Part shown: positions 26,696-36,626 of the stretch, one piece after another
How positions within the stretch are numbered: position 1 is the stretch's first letter
Layout of the letters: every line of letters begins with the position of its first letter
NCBI RefSeq assembly: GCF_900478135.1
Contig: NZ_LS483470.1
Location: 2,937,001 to 3,001,000, forward strand
Length of the DNA stretch: 64,000 nt
Direction: 5' to 3'
Source of the DNA: Leminorella richardii
GTDB taxonomy: Bacteria; Pseudomonadota; Gammaproteobacteria; Enterobacterales; Enterobacteriaceae
Translations under genes and position numbers: made by a program
Notes under the pieces: model-generated
What the model saw: only the letters and a program-made list of their open reading frames with translations
Told to the model about the DNA's origin: nothing
Databases searched by the model: none

Positions 26696-29600
26696 TCAAA
26701 ACCGGTAGTTAACGCCCACGACGCCACTGGTATCGTGATACCCATTTTTACCGACCTGCTGAGCCACGTGACTCCATACGCTGAAGCCTTTGCTTAACCG
26801 GCCTTCAATTCCCACCTTCGCCTCATAAACGTTTCGGCTTCCTTCGGAATAAGAGCGAGTATCTTTCATCTGAACACCGTACTGCTTTGAATTATGCACC
26901 CAGTTTGTTTCCACAAAGGGCTGAAACTCACGCACGGTATCTTTATCTACACGACTCTTGCCGTTGAGATACAAACGAACGCCTAGGCGAGTTTGGATAT
27001 TGTCGTTACCTTCACCTTTCACCCGCGTACCATTTTTTTCAATATGGTCATCGGCCTTCACCCCAGCCCAGATAACCTGTGCCTGCGGTCGAATATAGAC
27101 CTTATTCTCTATATTGCTGTCCGTGGCGTATGATCCTATGTGATAGGTATAGCCTGACTCTACTGATGAAGTAATACCCTTACTGTTGTAGCTCTCTTGG
27201 GCAAGTTCATTGCCTTTCACAGTATTATCAAACCAGTTATAGAGCACCCATGAGTCAACGTACAGCCCTGTCTTTTCTAGCGAGTTCTGATACCAGGTTC
27301 CGTACAGGCCGGCACTGTAGCCGCTCACTTCACCGCGAGAGCGATGACCCGACCAGCGGTTGTGGGTATTGCTGTTCTGCTTGCCATAGCCGCCCATTAT
27401 GCCTAAGTGATAGCTATCAACGCCGTTAACGCTTCCCTGAGCCAGATCGCCCCCAAGCTGTATCACAAAACGGTTAGCCGACGTCTTATTTTGACCGTCA
27501 GACATCCGTCCTGCACTGTGTCCACCCGATACGCGCAGCCACATGCTGGTCTCGTAGCTTCCCCCAGTAACAGGATGGAAATAGCCAGCGCTGCCCTGGC
27601 GATCGTGTAGTCGAGTACTAAACAGCGAGTTGGCCGCCGCTAGGTTACTGGTATAGCTGCCCCCTTCGGGGCGATAAACGTGAACCGAGTCGTTCGAATT
27701 ACCGGACTCATCGGGATTCGGCGAGTGAATTAGACTGGTCAGATACCAGCTATTCAGGTCTTCGCCGGAAGCCGTACCCTGTTTCACATAGTATTCATAG
27801 CTGCCCGCCACGATACGCCCGCGCTGCACAAAAGCATCCGACGTCGTACTGCCGGTTTCAACAATCTTAATCCCTTCATGCACCAGAGAGCCTGAACCGT
27901 TCTCATTGCTCACGGAGACATAGGTTGTGCCAGTCGCACTACCGGTAACCACCAGCTTATCGGTCAGGCTACTGTCTCCACCGAGAACGGTTCCCAGAGA
28001 AAGACTGCCGCCGTTGCCGACGTAGTCACCGTCGATGGTCAACGTGTTGCCAGCGCTAGTATCGCTATTATTCAGCACGATATTGCCGCTGTTAGTCACA
28101 TCGCCTGTCAGCGTCACGCTAAGAGGAGAAGCGGGCGGAACGCCATAGTCATCAATCAGTAGAGTACCGCCGTTATCCAGCGTATTCACCGTCTGGCTGT
28201 TGCCGTTAAGATTCAGCGTGCCCCCTTCATCAATAGTCACTCCGGACGTATTGGCAAAGGCGTTCGACGCTGTCGTCTTTAAGGTTCCTTCATGGATATG
28301 GGTTGAACCGGTATAGGTATTTTCTACCGACAGAACCAGCGTGCCTTTTCCGGCCTTGGTCAAACTTTTACCGTCCCAGAGGGTATTGGTATGCACGGTA
28401 TTGTCTGCCAAATCGACACCGAGACTAAAGGTGCGTCCTTCATCAAGGGTAAACGTCCCGTGAGCATCAGAGTCCAGACCGTTCCAGTACAGTGAGTACT
28501 TAATGGTTCTGTCTCCGGCGTTGATATAGGCAAAATCGGGCTGACTCATACCCGCCACAAGCGCGTTGTTAAAGGAGAACGCTCCACTGATGCCGTTAAC
28601 CGTTTCCACCAGCATAATGTCGTGCTGATCCCAGTGGGTGATATTCGCATTGAGGGAGGCTCCCTCTTCGATAGACAGAGAGTCCGCTTTAAGGCTGACA
28701 CCGGCACCAAGAGTTAACGCGGTTCCCTCGGCAAATGAAACCTGTCCGGAAAATTCAATTGGCTGTCCTGCAAGGGCAACGCTGGCCAGTCTGCCAACGG
28801 CCAAACCGCCGTTGATAGCGCGATTCTCTGCAACGCGCCCCACAATAAGCAGCGCTGTTGCGCCTTCAGCGGTGCTGTCCGCCAGCGTGATATTTCCGGT
28901 GATGACTGAGCCAGTGTCTAACGTCAGGGTATTGCTGCCGCCGGTGAGATCTATCGCAGAACCATTTTCACCCGAATTGGCACCCGTGCCACCGCTACCG
29001 CCAGTGATTTGGCCGCTGTTGACGATCGTCAAATCGCTGCCGGATATTCCCGCGCCGCCGTTGCCGCTGCCGATGTTACTACTGCCACCTCTGCCTCCAA
29101 CAATAGAGCCACTGTTTTCAATCACTCGGTTACTGCCGGAGATCCCCGCACCGCCATTACCACCGTAGTAGTTATAGTATCTGGCATCATAACCTACTCC
29201 CCCGGTAATACTGCCAGTGTTAGTGATTTTACGGTTGTTACCGGATACGCCAGCACCACCTTCACCGCTAACGCCCATGATGTTACCTCGTTCACCGTTC
29301 CCTCCAGTGATAACACCCCTGTTGATAACCTCTATGTCACTACCTGTTACGCCTGCCCCACCGTTACCGCCGTTAAGAGCCTCACTACCCGGACCATTGT
29401 AGGAACCGTTACCACCCGTAATGCGGCCATCGTTAGTGATGGTCATATCGCTACCAGATATCCCTGAACCGCCGTGGCCACCGTTACCGCCAAGTGCGTT
29501 AGCAGTATAGCCACCGCCGTATTTACCGTTTCCACCCGTGATAGAGCCATTTGCCATATTGGTTATCGACATGTGACTACCAGATATTCCGTCACCGCCA

Positions 29601-30739
29601 TCGCTACCATCAGGGCCTGATGAATCTCCACCGGCAAAACCGCCTTCCCCCCCAATAATAGAGCCGCTATTAGTGATGACCGCATTGCTGCCGAATATAC
29701 CTGCCGCCCCTGCGGTAGGGTTTCCGGCCCCGCCATTGTCGTCGAGGCCGCCATAGCCGCCTTTTCCACCGGTGATGCGACCGCTATTAATGATGGTCAT
29801 GCCGTTACCGGATATTCCCGCACCGGCCATGCCGGCATCATTACCATAGCCGAAGCCGCCCTCACCGCCGGTAATACTGCCGCCGTTAGTTATCCTTAGG
29901 TCATCGCCGGAGATTCCCGCACCGCCAGCGTTTCGTGAGTTCCCTTCTCCCCCGGTAATAGACCCACTCGCTATATTGTCTATTGTCAGCCGGTTGCCTG
30001 ATATTCCATCCCCGGCAACACCGCCTAAGCCGCTACCGTTACCATAGCCATAGCTGCCTCTGGCTCCAATGATTCTACCGCCGTTGGTTATCGTCGAGTC
30101 ATTCACGGATATGCCGGCAGCGCTATTACCACCGTAATGACCTTCCCCGCCAGTGATAGTGCCGCCGACTATATTGGTTATAGTCAGATGGTTACCGGAT
30201 ATCCCCGCTCCACCCAGACCATCCGTACTGCCAATATTGCTCTGACCATAGCTTCCGCTACCGCCCGTAATTTGACCGCGATTAATAATCGTCAGGCTAT
30301 CGCCAGAGACACCGGCGCCACCGGAACCCGAGCGAGCGGATCCACCATAGCCGCCAGCCCCTCCAGTAATGCGGCCGTCATTTTCCAGCGTCAGATTGCT
30401 GCCAAGAATACCAACGCCTGCATCATTGTATCCATTACCGCCCGCGCCGCCGGTAATAATGACACCGCTAGCCACGGTTACGCGGTTATCTGATGCGACA
30501 GACTCCGGATCCGTTAAAAATATGTATCCCGCTTCGCCGCGAGTTCCCTGCGCGTCAGCCGTTTCGTTAATTCCGCGAGTACCGGTGTTAGACGCAGCAG
30601 AATAAGGGTATGGCCCCTCGATCTGAATAGTCGCGCCTATTGCCGATCCGAACGATGCAGCAATTGATAGGCTTAATAGGGCTATTTTGTGTGGTTTATT
30701 AAGAATATATGGGATTTTCATGTTCTTATAACTCTCCAT
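26696..30739 (-). CDS. Large autotransporter adhesin with Gly-rich repeats
   Basis: 1347 aa. Signal peptide at residues 12-36 ending in AIGA; an ATG six codons downstream (30721) would give a more ordinary signal, and neither start has a strong ribosome-binding site. The passenger holds about 15 imperfect repeats of about 33 residues ('GISG..LTI.N.G.ITGG.G', about nt 28985-30480), predicted to fold as a beta-helix. Then comes an autotransporter-associated strand repeat ('GKGTLVLSVENTYTGST') and, from about residue 1065, a C-terminal beta-barrel ending in the aromatic VNYRF. The passenger should reach the cell surface by the type Va route. No protease or lipase motif seen; probably an adhesin or aggregation factor. 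Confidence 0.88.
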   Translation of the reverse strand: MESYKNMKIPYILNKPHKIALLSLSIAASFGSAIGATIQIEGPYPYSAASNTGTRGINETADAQGTRGEAGYIFLTDPESVASDNRVTVASGVIITGGAGGNGYNDAGVGILGSNLTLENDGRITGGAGGYGGSARSGSGGAGVSGDSLTIINRGQITGGSGSYGQSNIGSTDGLGGAGISGNHLTITNIVGGTITGGEGHYGGNSAAGISVNDSTITNGGRIIGARGSYGYGNGSGLGGVAGDGISGNRLTIDNIASGSITGGEGNSRNAGGAGISGDDLRITNGGSITGGEGGFGYGNDAGMAGAGISGNGMTIINSGRITGGKGGYGGLDDNGGAGNPTAGAAGIFGSNAVITNSGSIIGGEGGFAGGDSSGPDGSDGGDGISGSHMSITNMANGSITGGNGKYGGGYTANALGGNGGHGGSGISGSDMTITNDGRITGGNGSYNGPGSEALNGGNGGAGVTGSDIEVINRGVITGGNGERGNIMGVSGEGGAGVSGNNRKITNTGSITGGVGYDARYYNYYGGNGGAGISGSNRVIENSGSIVGGRGGSSNIGSGNGGAGISGSDLTIVNSGQITGGSGGTGANSGENGSAIDLTGGSNTLTLDTGSVITGNITLADSTAEGATALLIVGRVAENRAINGGLAVGRLASVALAGQPIEFSGQVSFAEGTALTLGAGVSLKADSLSIEEGASLNANITHWDQHDIMLVETVNGISGAFSFNNALVAGMSQPDFAYINAGDRTIKYSLYWNGLDSDAHGTFTLDEGRTFSLGVDLADNTVHTNTLWDGKSLTKAGKGTLVLSVENTYTGSTHIHEGTLKTTASNAFANTSGVTIDEGGTLNLNGNSQTVNTLDNGGTLLIDDYGVPPASPLSVTLTGDVTNSGNIVLNNSDTSAGNTLTIDGDYVGNGGSLSLGTVLGGDSSLTDKLVVTGSATGTTYVSVSNENGSGSLVHEGIKIVETGSTTSDAFVQRGRIVAGSYEYYVKQGTASGEDLNSWYLTSLIHSPNPDESGNSNDSVHVYRPEGGSYTSNLAAANSLFSTRLHDRQGSAGYFHPVTGGSYETSMWLRVSGGHSAGRMSDGQNKTSANRFVIQLGGDLAQGSVNGVDSYHLGIMGGYGKQNSNTHNRWSGHRSRGEVSGYSAGLYGTWYQNSLEKTGLYVDSWVLYNWFDNTVKGNELAQESYNSKGITSSVESGYTYHIGSYATDSNIENKVYIRPQAQVIWAGVKADDHIEKNGTRVKGEGNDNIQTRLGVRLYLNGKSRVDKDTVREFQPFVETNWVHNSKQYGVQMKDTRSYSEGSRNVYEAKVGIEGRLSKGFSVWSHVAQQVGKNGYHDTSGVVGVNYRF
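28985..30480 (-). repeat. Tandem passenger repeats of the large autotransporter
   Basis: About 15 units, each about 100 bp, coding 'SG..LTI.N.G.ITGG' plus a variable Gly/Ser-rich spacer. Units differ in spacer length and DNA sequence, so they are old or diversified rather than freshly amplified. Confidence 0.75.
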
Positions 30740-31219
30740 GTTCTATTGCAGTCCTAAATCAGTATACATAGCAACGCATTTTAATGAAATATTAGATCGA
30801 GTTTTTATTCCATAAAGAAATAAATATCTAGATATTAACTAAAAAACGGCAGGTAAAAACATACGGGGTGAGTAAAACAGACCATTACGTATTATTAAAT
30901 GGCTTGCAAGCCATTTAATCTGGATGTTCGCTCGGTAAAAACACTGGTTTGTAGTTGGTTTTTTTGTTATACACACGCGATGAATATTAATGGTTTATTA
31001 ATTAATAATAGCATTTCATTAATAAACATCCGAAAGTATCCGTGATTCTTTTTATTACACTGAATTAATAAAATAAAAAATTTCAATACACTAAATACGC
31101 AATCTTGACGGAAAATATATTCACCGTTATTCCTGCACTGATGCATCAAAAAAGCCTCTAAAAATAAAAAGGATCGGTGATAAATCACAGGCCCTTGCAG
31201 CATTATCTCTACATCTACA
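30740..31219. other. Intergenic region between tandem autotransporters
   Basis: 480 bp, AT-rich, no credible gene; the short minus-strand ORF at 30967-31239 is not convincing. It holds a perfect 26-bp palindrome at 30894-30919. Confidence 0.5.
30894..30919. promoter_or_regulatory. Perfect 26-bp palindrome
   Basis: ATTAAATGGCTTG joined to its exact complement with no loop. It lies about 155 bp upstream of the large autotransporter start and 300 bp beyond the preceding one. No T run follows, so an operator for a dimeric regulator is more likely than a terminator. Confidence 0.45.
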
Positions 31220-33868
31220 TCAAAAACTGTATTTAGCACCCAGCATTGCCTGCGTATCGCTGTAAGAATCGTTTCCTATCTGCTGCGATACGTTGCCCCA
31301 CAGGTTAAGCCGTTTACTGACCTGCCCTTCGACGCCGATTTTGGCTTCACCTATATTTTTTGCCCCACTCTGGCTGCTTTTACGGTTATCCATCTCGACG
31401 GAATAGTCTTCAGTATTATGTATCCAGTTGGCTTCGATAAACGGCTGGAAGGTGCGATCTTTGCCGTCATCCACCGCACTGTGGCCGTTCATAAAGGCGC
31501 GCATGCCTACGCGAGTCATTAAGTTGCCGCTGGTATCGTATTTGATCCGACTGCCGTTATTCTCTCGGTGTGAATCGGCCGTAACCCCTAGCCAAACCAG
31601 CTGGGCTTTCGGCTGTAGCCAAAAGCTGGAACGTTCGCTATCTGCCAGCTTGATACTGTACCCGCCTTCCAACGAGGCCGTCACGCCGCTCGATTTGTAC
31701 TTCTCTGCCGCCAGCCGCTCGCCGTTAACCTCGTTGTCAAACCAGCCGTACTGCACCCATGAATCCAGATAGCTACCGCTTTTATCCACGCTGTTGGCAT
31801 ACCAAGTGCCGTAAAGACCTACGCTATAGCCGTTCACCGAGCCTTTAGAGGTATAGCCGGTCACGTTAGAACGCGTTTTACTGTGGCTATTACCATAGCC
31901 CGCCATAGCGCCGACGTGCCAGCGATCCATGCCGTTGCGAGTCCACTGAGCCAAATCACCGCCAAGCTGCATCACATAGCGATTGCTGGTGGTTTTTAGC
32001 TGCCCGCTGCCGTCATGAAAGCGGTTATGCCCCCCGACGTTGCGCAGCCACATGTTGGTCACCTTCTGTTCGCCAGTTAGCGCATCGGTGTACTGCGTCT
32101 CCCCAAGACGGTCGTGCAGACGAGTGATAAACAGGGTATTTGCTGCGGATAGGTTAGCAACGTAGCTGCCCGCCTCCGGACGATAGACTGGCTTTGGCGT
32201 AGACACTTCCGGCGTCACGGGTGGAGTCACTGGCGGATTAACCGGTGGGTTCACTGGTGGATCGACAGGAGGATTCACCGGAGGAATAACTGGGCTATAG
32301 TCAGAAACCAGATACCAGCTGCTGTCGTTCGCCCCAGCGATGGTGCTGCCTGAGCGAACAAAGTAGTCAAACGCGCCGCCGACAATACGCTGGCTGTTGC
32401 CAAAAGTGCCCGCTGAGTTGCCCTCAACCTGAACCAGCTCAATCCCCTGAGTGGTTAACGCGCCGTTGCCGCCCGCATTGGTAATAGAAATATCCGTATG
32501 CCCTGACGTATCGCCTTTAATGACCAGCTTATCCGTTAGAGAACCGTCGCCCTCCAGCACCGTATTCATGGCGATAACGCCGTTATTGCTGTGATAATTG
32601 CCGTTTACCGTCAGGGTTTTGAACACGCCGTCCGTATAGTCATAGTGAATGCGAGTCTTATTCCCCAGACTCAGCGTTGTCACGTCAGAATCCTGATTCA
32701 TATTCCAGCGACTGTTCTGGCCGCTGATATCAAGGGAGACAGTACCGGTTTCACTGTCCGTGGAAGCACCGCCGTTAAACTGAGTCCCGTCTGTCATGAC
32801 TAGCGCTATTTGACCGCCTTCAGTTGCCAGCATATTGCCGGTAATCAGAAACTTACCGGACGTAGCCGTTGACGTACCGCTGCCGGCAATATAGTCATTA
32901 AGCTCGCTGACTGTTTCCAGCGCCGTTTTTTGAGAAACAATTCTGGAGCCAACGCCCTTTGCATACACCGCATAGGCCGTATCGTAACTAACAATCACCT
33001 CAGCACCGCCGGTCAGCTCAATAATGCCGCCCTTCTGGTTTTGCGTATCTGTTCCTACTGTGGCGTGCAGCGCATTTGCTCGGGTACCAGAGGTTTCAAC
33101 GTATGCGCTATCTCCAAGCTGAATAACCCCGCCTTTATTGGCATACACCGCATGAGTCAACGCTGTTCCACTGTTGGTAGTAGAAATATGGCTACCGCGG
33201 TTGATAACCACAAATGCCGAACCGTTCTGTGTATCGCTATTACGGTTACGGTTGCCGGCAAAAACAGCATAGCCTTCGCCGCTCGTCTCGCTGGCACTCG
33301 TCGCCTCGCCGGTGATAGTCGCCCGTTCACCAATCTTCACGTGGTTGTACTCTCCCGCGTTCGGAGAGAGATTAGCCCGCACCGCCACGCCGACTCTTGA
33401 GCTAATATCAACGTCATTTCCCAGCGTTACCGAACCGGATCCTTGATACAGCGCCACGTTAATACCGTCGCCCGAGCTCCCCGTTGCCCTTATTCTCGCG
33501 CCGTCGCCAATAGTCAACGTCGTCGGGCTACCTGCACTGCCGGACGCCTTCAGGTTAATAGCATCAGCATTCAGTCCCGATACCGTGACTATCAACTTGC
33601 CGCTTAAGTCTATATTTCCAGCATACATATAGACACCGTGCGTACCGCCGGTGTTATCACCGCCGTTCCATGAGCCGTTGGTATTCACAATAGTAATATC
33701 CTGTGAACAGGCCATTGAAGTAGAGCCATTGACGGAATAGATAGTCTCATTGGAAAAGCTAGACTGCCCGCCGCTGCAGTCCGCTGCAAGAGCAGCAGAA
33801 GGCACAGCGCCCACAGTCAGCGCAATAAACACTGCGGCGGGAGTTGGTATCGCATTATTTTTTAACAT
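31220..33868 (-). CDS. Autotransporter with proline-rich linker
   Basis: 882 aa. Signal peptide of about 29 residues ending ALAA; passenger of about 500 residues with beta-helix character and two early Cys that may pair. A Pro-rich PPVNPPV-type linker (about residues 538-565) is followed by a barrel of about 300 residues beginning 'YRPEAGSYVANLSAANTLF' and ending GAKYSF. The barrel is clearly related to that of the 26696-30739 neighbour ('RLHDR', 'QLGGDLAQ', 'GLYGTWY', 'DSWV'), but the passenger has no such repeats. No catalytic motif seen. GGA lies upstream of the ATG. Confidence 0.88.
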   Translation of the reverse strand: MLKNNAIPTPAAVFIALTVGAVPSAALAADCSGGQSSFSNETIYSVNGSTSMACSQDITIVNTNGSWNGGDNTGGTHGVYMYAGNIDLSGKLIVTVSGLNADAINLKASGSAGSPTTLTIGDGARIRATGSSGDGINVALYQGSGSVTLGNDVDISSRVGVAVRANLSPNAGEYNHVKIGERATITGEATSASETSGEGYAVFAGNRNRNSDTQNGSAFVVINRGSHISTTNSGTALTHAVYANKGGVIQLGDSAYVETSGTRANALHATVGTDTQNQKGGIIELTGGAEVIVSYDTAYAVYAKGVGSRIVSQKTALETVSELNDYIAGSGTSTATSGKFLITGNMLATEGGQIALVMTDGTQFNGGASTDSETGTVSLDISGQNSRWNMNQDSDVTTLSLGNKTRIHYDYTDGVFKTLTVNGNYHSNNGVIAMNTVLEGDGSLTDKLVIKGDTSGHTDISITNAGGNGALTTQGIELVQVEGNSAGTFGNSQRIVGGAFDYFVRSGSTIAGANDSSWYLVSDYSPVIPPVNPPVDPPVNPPVNPPVTPPVTPEVSTPKPVYRPEAGSYVANLSAANTLFITRLHDRLGETQYTDALTGEQKVTNMWLRNVGGHNRFHDGSGQLKTTSNRYVMQLGGDLAQWTRNGMDRWHVGAMAGYGNSHSKTRSNVTGYTSKGSVNGYSVGLYGTWYANSVDKSGSYLDSWVQYGWFDNEVNGERLAAEKYKSSGVTASLEGGYSIKLADSERSSFWLQPKAQLVWLGVTADSHRENNGSRIKYDTSGNLMTRVGMRAFMNGHSAVDDGKDRTFQPFIEANWIHNTEDYSVEMDNRKSSQSGAKNIGEAKIGVEGQVSKRLNLWGNVSQQIGNDSYSDTQAMLGAKYSF

Positions 33869-34637
33869 GTTATTAGTCCATTAAATACATCAATAAACGT
33901 TGACCCGATTCTAGCTTCACTGATTTTTGTAAAAATAGGATGACGACAGTGAGCCGGTAGAAAATGAAAAATGAGTATATTGTTAGGCACTGCTTAACGA
34001 GAATGATAAGCGCTAAAAAGGCATGAGCCTTTGCAAATATTACAAAAATAGCCCGCAGCTAATCTGGTGTTATTAATAAATATTTTTTTGAAAACCTCCA
34101 CCAGAATATTATTCCATACCTGTTGCTTAAAAAGAAATATAACACAATAAACGTGTTTTTATAAGTCATTCAATTCAATTGGCGCAGTTTGTAAAGAAAG
34201 TTTACTCCGCTGTGATTGGAGGTAAAAATAATTGATAAAGCAGGCAATATATTTTGCTGACATTTCAAATTAAAGAAATAATTTAAATTAAAATGGTGTC
34301 ATTAATCATAATGACAATAGAAATTATATTAAGCATCTATTCATTGATATAATAGCGTTAATTTATAGTCCCCCCTAAATTTATACACAAATTAGTCAAA
34401 TAATAATGAGCCAGTTAGCAGGCTTTATACTGATTTTTTATGTGAAAATAGACAAGCCGTGCCCGCCTCAAGATCTTTCGCTACTGTTCTACCCTTTCGC
34501 TGGCGTCTAGCTGTCTCTTTAGACTACGTGAACTGCTGCTCTTCAGCATCGTTACCATCTGCCTAAAAACCGTGATCCTCCCCCCACATCCAGCACAATC
34601 TGTTTGATCTTTACGCCGGCTCACTTATTGTATTTAC
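33869..34637. other. AT-rich gap upstream of the sugar-acid locus
   Basis: About 770 bp with no credible ORF. Contains the promoter side of the autotransporter and, at the right end, the GntR-type operator. Nothing else recognised. Confidence 0.45.
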
Positions 34638-34649
34638 ATTGTATACAAT
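34638..34649. promoter_or_regulatory. GntR (FCD)-type operator candidate
   Basis: ATTGTATACAAT, a perfect 12-bp palindrome 24 bp before the dehydratase ATG. TTG(T/G)TATACAA-like palindromes are typical targets of FadR/FCD-subfamily GntR proteins, and such a regulator is encoded at 35872-36483. The position near the start favours repression. Confidence 0.55.
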
Positions 34650-34672
34650 ATAAATACCAAAAAGGAGCGACG

Positions 34673-35773
34673 ATGAAAATCACCAAAGCAGAAATCTTCA
34701 TGGTAGACCTGAAGCCGAAGGTAAAGCGCGTAGACGCCATCCAGTCCTTCGTTTCACAAGAAACCCCTATCGTTAGGATAACAACAGAAAGCGGCCTGGT
34801 CGGTGAAGGCTACACCTATACCATCGGCACCGGCGGATCGTCAGTGGTGGCGCTGCTAAACGACCACCTGTTGCCCAAGCTCATCGGCCGTGATTCCTCC
34901 ATGATCGAAGAAATATGGGAATCCCTGCTGTTCTCAACCCACGCCACCTCTGTTGGCGCCATCACCTCCCTGTCGCTGGCGGCGATCGACACCGCCCTGT
35001 GGGATCTGAAGTGCAAACGTCTGGGGCAGCCTCTGTACAAAGCGGCTGGTGGCGCAAAGTCTAAAATCAAGCTCTACACCACCGAAGGCGGCTGGCTGCA
35101 CCTGAGCACTGAAGACTTGGTGAAAGATGCACTGGACGTGAAAGCAAAGGGCTTCTGCGGTTCAAAAATCAAGATTGGTTCAGAAAGCCCAGTACGCGAT
35201 ATCGAGCGGTTAGAAGCGGTGCGTAAAGCCGTCGGGGGTGAGTACGTGATTATGACCGACTGTAATCAGGCGTTTAAATTCTCTGAAGGCAAACAGCGCG
35301 CTGCGCTGCTGGAACACATTAACCTATCGTGGATTGAAGAGCCGTTCCTCGCTCACGACGTGGACTCCCATAAAAAGCTGTGTGAATCCACTACTATTCC
35401 CGTTGCGGTCGGCGAATCCATGTACTCCGTTCAGCATTTTAAAGAGTACCTGCAAAACAACGCCGCCGACATTATTCAGGTGGACGTTGCCCGCATCGGC
35501 GGTATTACGCCGTGGCTGAAAGTGGCGCACATGGCCGAATGCTTCAACAAGATCGTTTGCCCGCATTTCCTGATGGAGCTACACATCTCTCTGTGCTGCG
35601 CTATCACTAACAGCCGCTGGCTGGAGTACATTCCGCAGCTCGACGGCATCACGCTCAATCAGGTGAAGATCGAAAACGGCATCGCCTATCCACCGCAGGA
35701 GCCGGGCATCGGTATTCAGTGGGACTGGGAAAAAATCCGCAAAGAGACGCTGGTACACCACGTTATCGAGTAA
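34673..35773 (+). CDS. Enolase-superfamily sugar-acid dehydratase (mandelate racemase/muconate lactonizing type)
   Basis: 366 aa from the ATG at 34673, which has AAAGGAGCG upstream. N-terminal capping domain, then a TIM barrel with a full mandelate-racemase-subgroup active site: K165-I-K167, D196-C-N198, E222, E248 (VGES), D271 and H298. Members dehydrate aldonates or aldarates by Mg2+-assisted proton abstraction. Substrate is not predictable by eye. It is separated from the UxaA/MFS/aldolase genes by the convergent GntR gene, and probably feeds the same pathway. Confidence 0.85.
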   Translation: MKITKAEIFMVDLKPKVKRVDAIQSFVSQETPIVRITTESGLVGEGYTYTIGTGGSSVVALLNDHLLPKLIGRDSSMIEEIWESLLFSTHATSVGAITSLSLAAIDTALWDLKCKRLGQPLYKAAGGAKSKIKLYTTEGGWLHLSTEDLVKDALDVKAKGFCGSKIKIGSESPVRDIERLEAVRKAVGGEYVIMTDCNQAFKFSEGKQRAALLEHINLSWIEEPFLAHDVDSHKKLCESTTIPVAVGESMYSVQHFKEYLQNNAADIIQVDVARIGGITPWLKVAHMAECFNKIVCPHFLMELHISLCCAITNSRWLEYIPQLDGITLNQVKIENGIAYPPQEPGIGIQWDWEKIRKETLVHHVIE

Positions 35774-35800
35774 CCATGTCTGTTCTTTAGAAATAGAAAA

Positions 35801-35836
35801 CGGGGTTGCAGCATATACTGCGACCCCGCTCTTTTT
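35801..35836 (+). terminator. Terminator of the dehydratase gene
   Basis: CGGGGTTGCAG, ATATA-type loop, CTGCGACCCCG, then CTCTTTTTAT. Confidence 0.8.
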
Positions 35837-35871
35837 ATGTCTGTTCTTTTAATATAAATAGAGCATAACAG

Positions 35872-36483
35872 CTACTTAAAAGCTGAGAAAAGGCGGTTAT
35901 AGGAATTGCCAACGTGTTCGGCCACCGCCCCCCTCGCCTGTTCAAGATCCCTCGCGATCACTGCATCGCAGATGGTTAAGTGCTCGCGGGAAGACGCCAA
36001 AATAGACTCTCCTTCACCGTTGCCGGCGCGCAGCATCCGCAGCCGCTCGTAAATAAACGACAGCATTCGGGTGACGATTTCATTTTGGCAGTCCACTAGC
36101 AGCCGCTCGTGCAGTTCGCTATCTGCCTCCAGCAGCAGATCAAAACGCGTCTCCGCCAGTCCCTGTTCGATCTTCTGCCGAATATCGCGATAGCGCTGAA
36201 CGTCCTGGTTTTCCCATGAAAGGTTAAGCACCATCAGCTCAATGTCTTTTCTGACCTGAAAAATACTGCGTATTTCGTTAAAGGTGATTGGCCTGATGGT
36301 CTTGGTTTTATTTTTTGAATGTTCGATCCAGCCTTCTGTCATAAGCCTGAAAATCGCCTCACGAAGAGGCGTACGGCTGACGTTTAGCTCTTGGCACAGT
36401 TCATTTTCAGACACCGCGCCGACCAGCTCGTTAGCAATAATTTTCGCCTTGAGCTGCTGATATGCTTTTTCACTGACGTTCAT
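35872..36483 (-). CDS. GntR-family (FCD) transcriptional regulator
   Basis: 203 aa from the ATG at 36483; 21 hydrophobic in-frame residues upstream are judged non-coding. Winged helix ('ENELCQELNVSRTPLREAIF' contains the GntR recognition helix) followed by an all-helical FCD ligand domain with the metal-binding pattern (D near 'EADSELHERLL', H in 'SREHLTICDAV', H in 'AEHVGNSY'). FCD members sense sugar acids and repress catabolic genes. A GTATAC-core site (36505-36516) just upstream suggests autoregulation. Confidence 0.88.
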   Translation of the reverse strand: MNVSEKAYQQLKAKIIANELVGAVSENELCQELNVSRTPLREAIFRLMTEGWIEHSKNKTKTIRPITFNEIRSIFQVRKDIELMVLNLSWENQDVQRYRDIRQKIEQGLAETRFDLLLEADSELHERLLVDCQNEIVTRMLSFIYERLRMLRAGNGEGESILASSREHLTICDAVIARDLEQARGAVAEHVGNSYNRLFSAFK

Positions 36484-36504
36484 AAAAGATAGGGTAGCCG
36501 ATAA

Positions 36505-36516
36505 AATGTATACCAA
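36505..36516. promoter_or_regulatory. Possible autoregulatory GntR site
   Basis: On the minus strand TTGGTATACATT, 9 of 12 positions shared with the palindrome at 34638-34649 including the GTATAC core, 22 bp before the regulator start. Confidence 0.4.
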
Positions 36517-36626
36517 TAAAATACCGACTAAGAGACGGCAAATCAATTAACGCCGCGGTTCAGGCAAAAAGACGCTCTCATAAAAAAGGGGCATCCCTGC
36601 CCCTTCTTTATGTCAGACAGATAGCA

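Noticed and set aside
28638..29467. Plus-strand ORFs opposite the autotransporter repeats
   Set aside because: Pro/Ala- and Thr-rich translations mirror the Gly-rich repeat on the other strand; not genes.
28985..30480. CRISPR array
   Set aside because: Repeats are in frame, imperfect and code for a periodic protein motif; spacers are not unique sequences of fixed length.
30967..31239. Minus-strand ORF of 90 codons between the autotransporters
   Set aside because: It begins inside the end of the 882-aa autotransporter, has no ribosome-binding site and no recognisable product.
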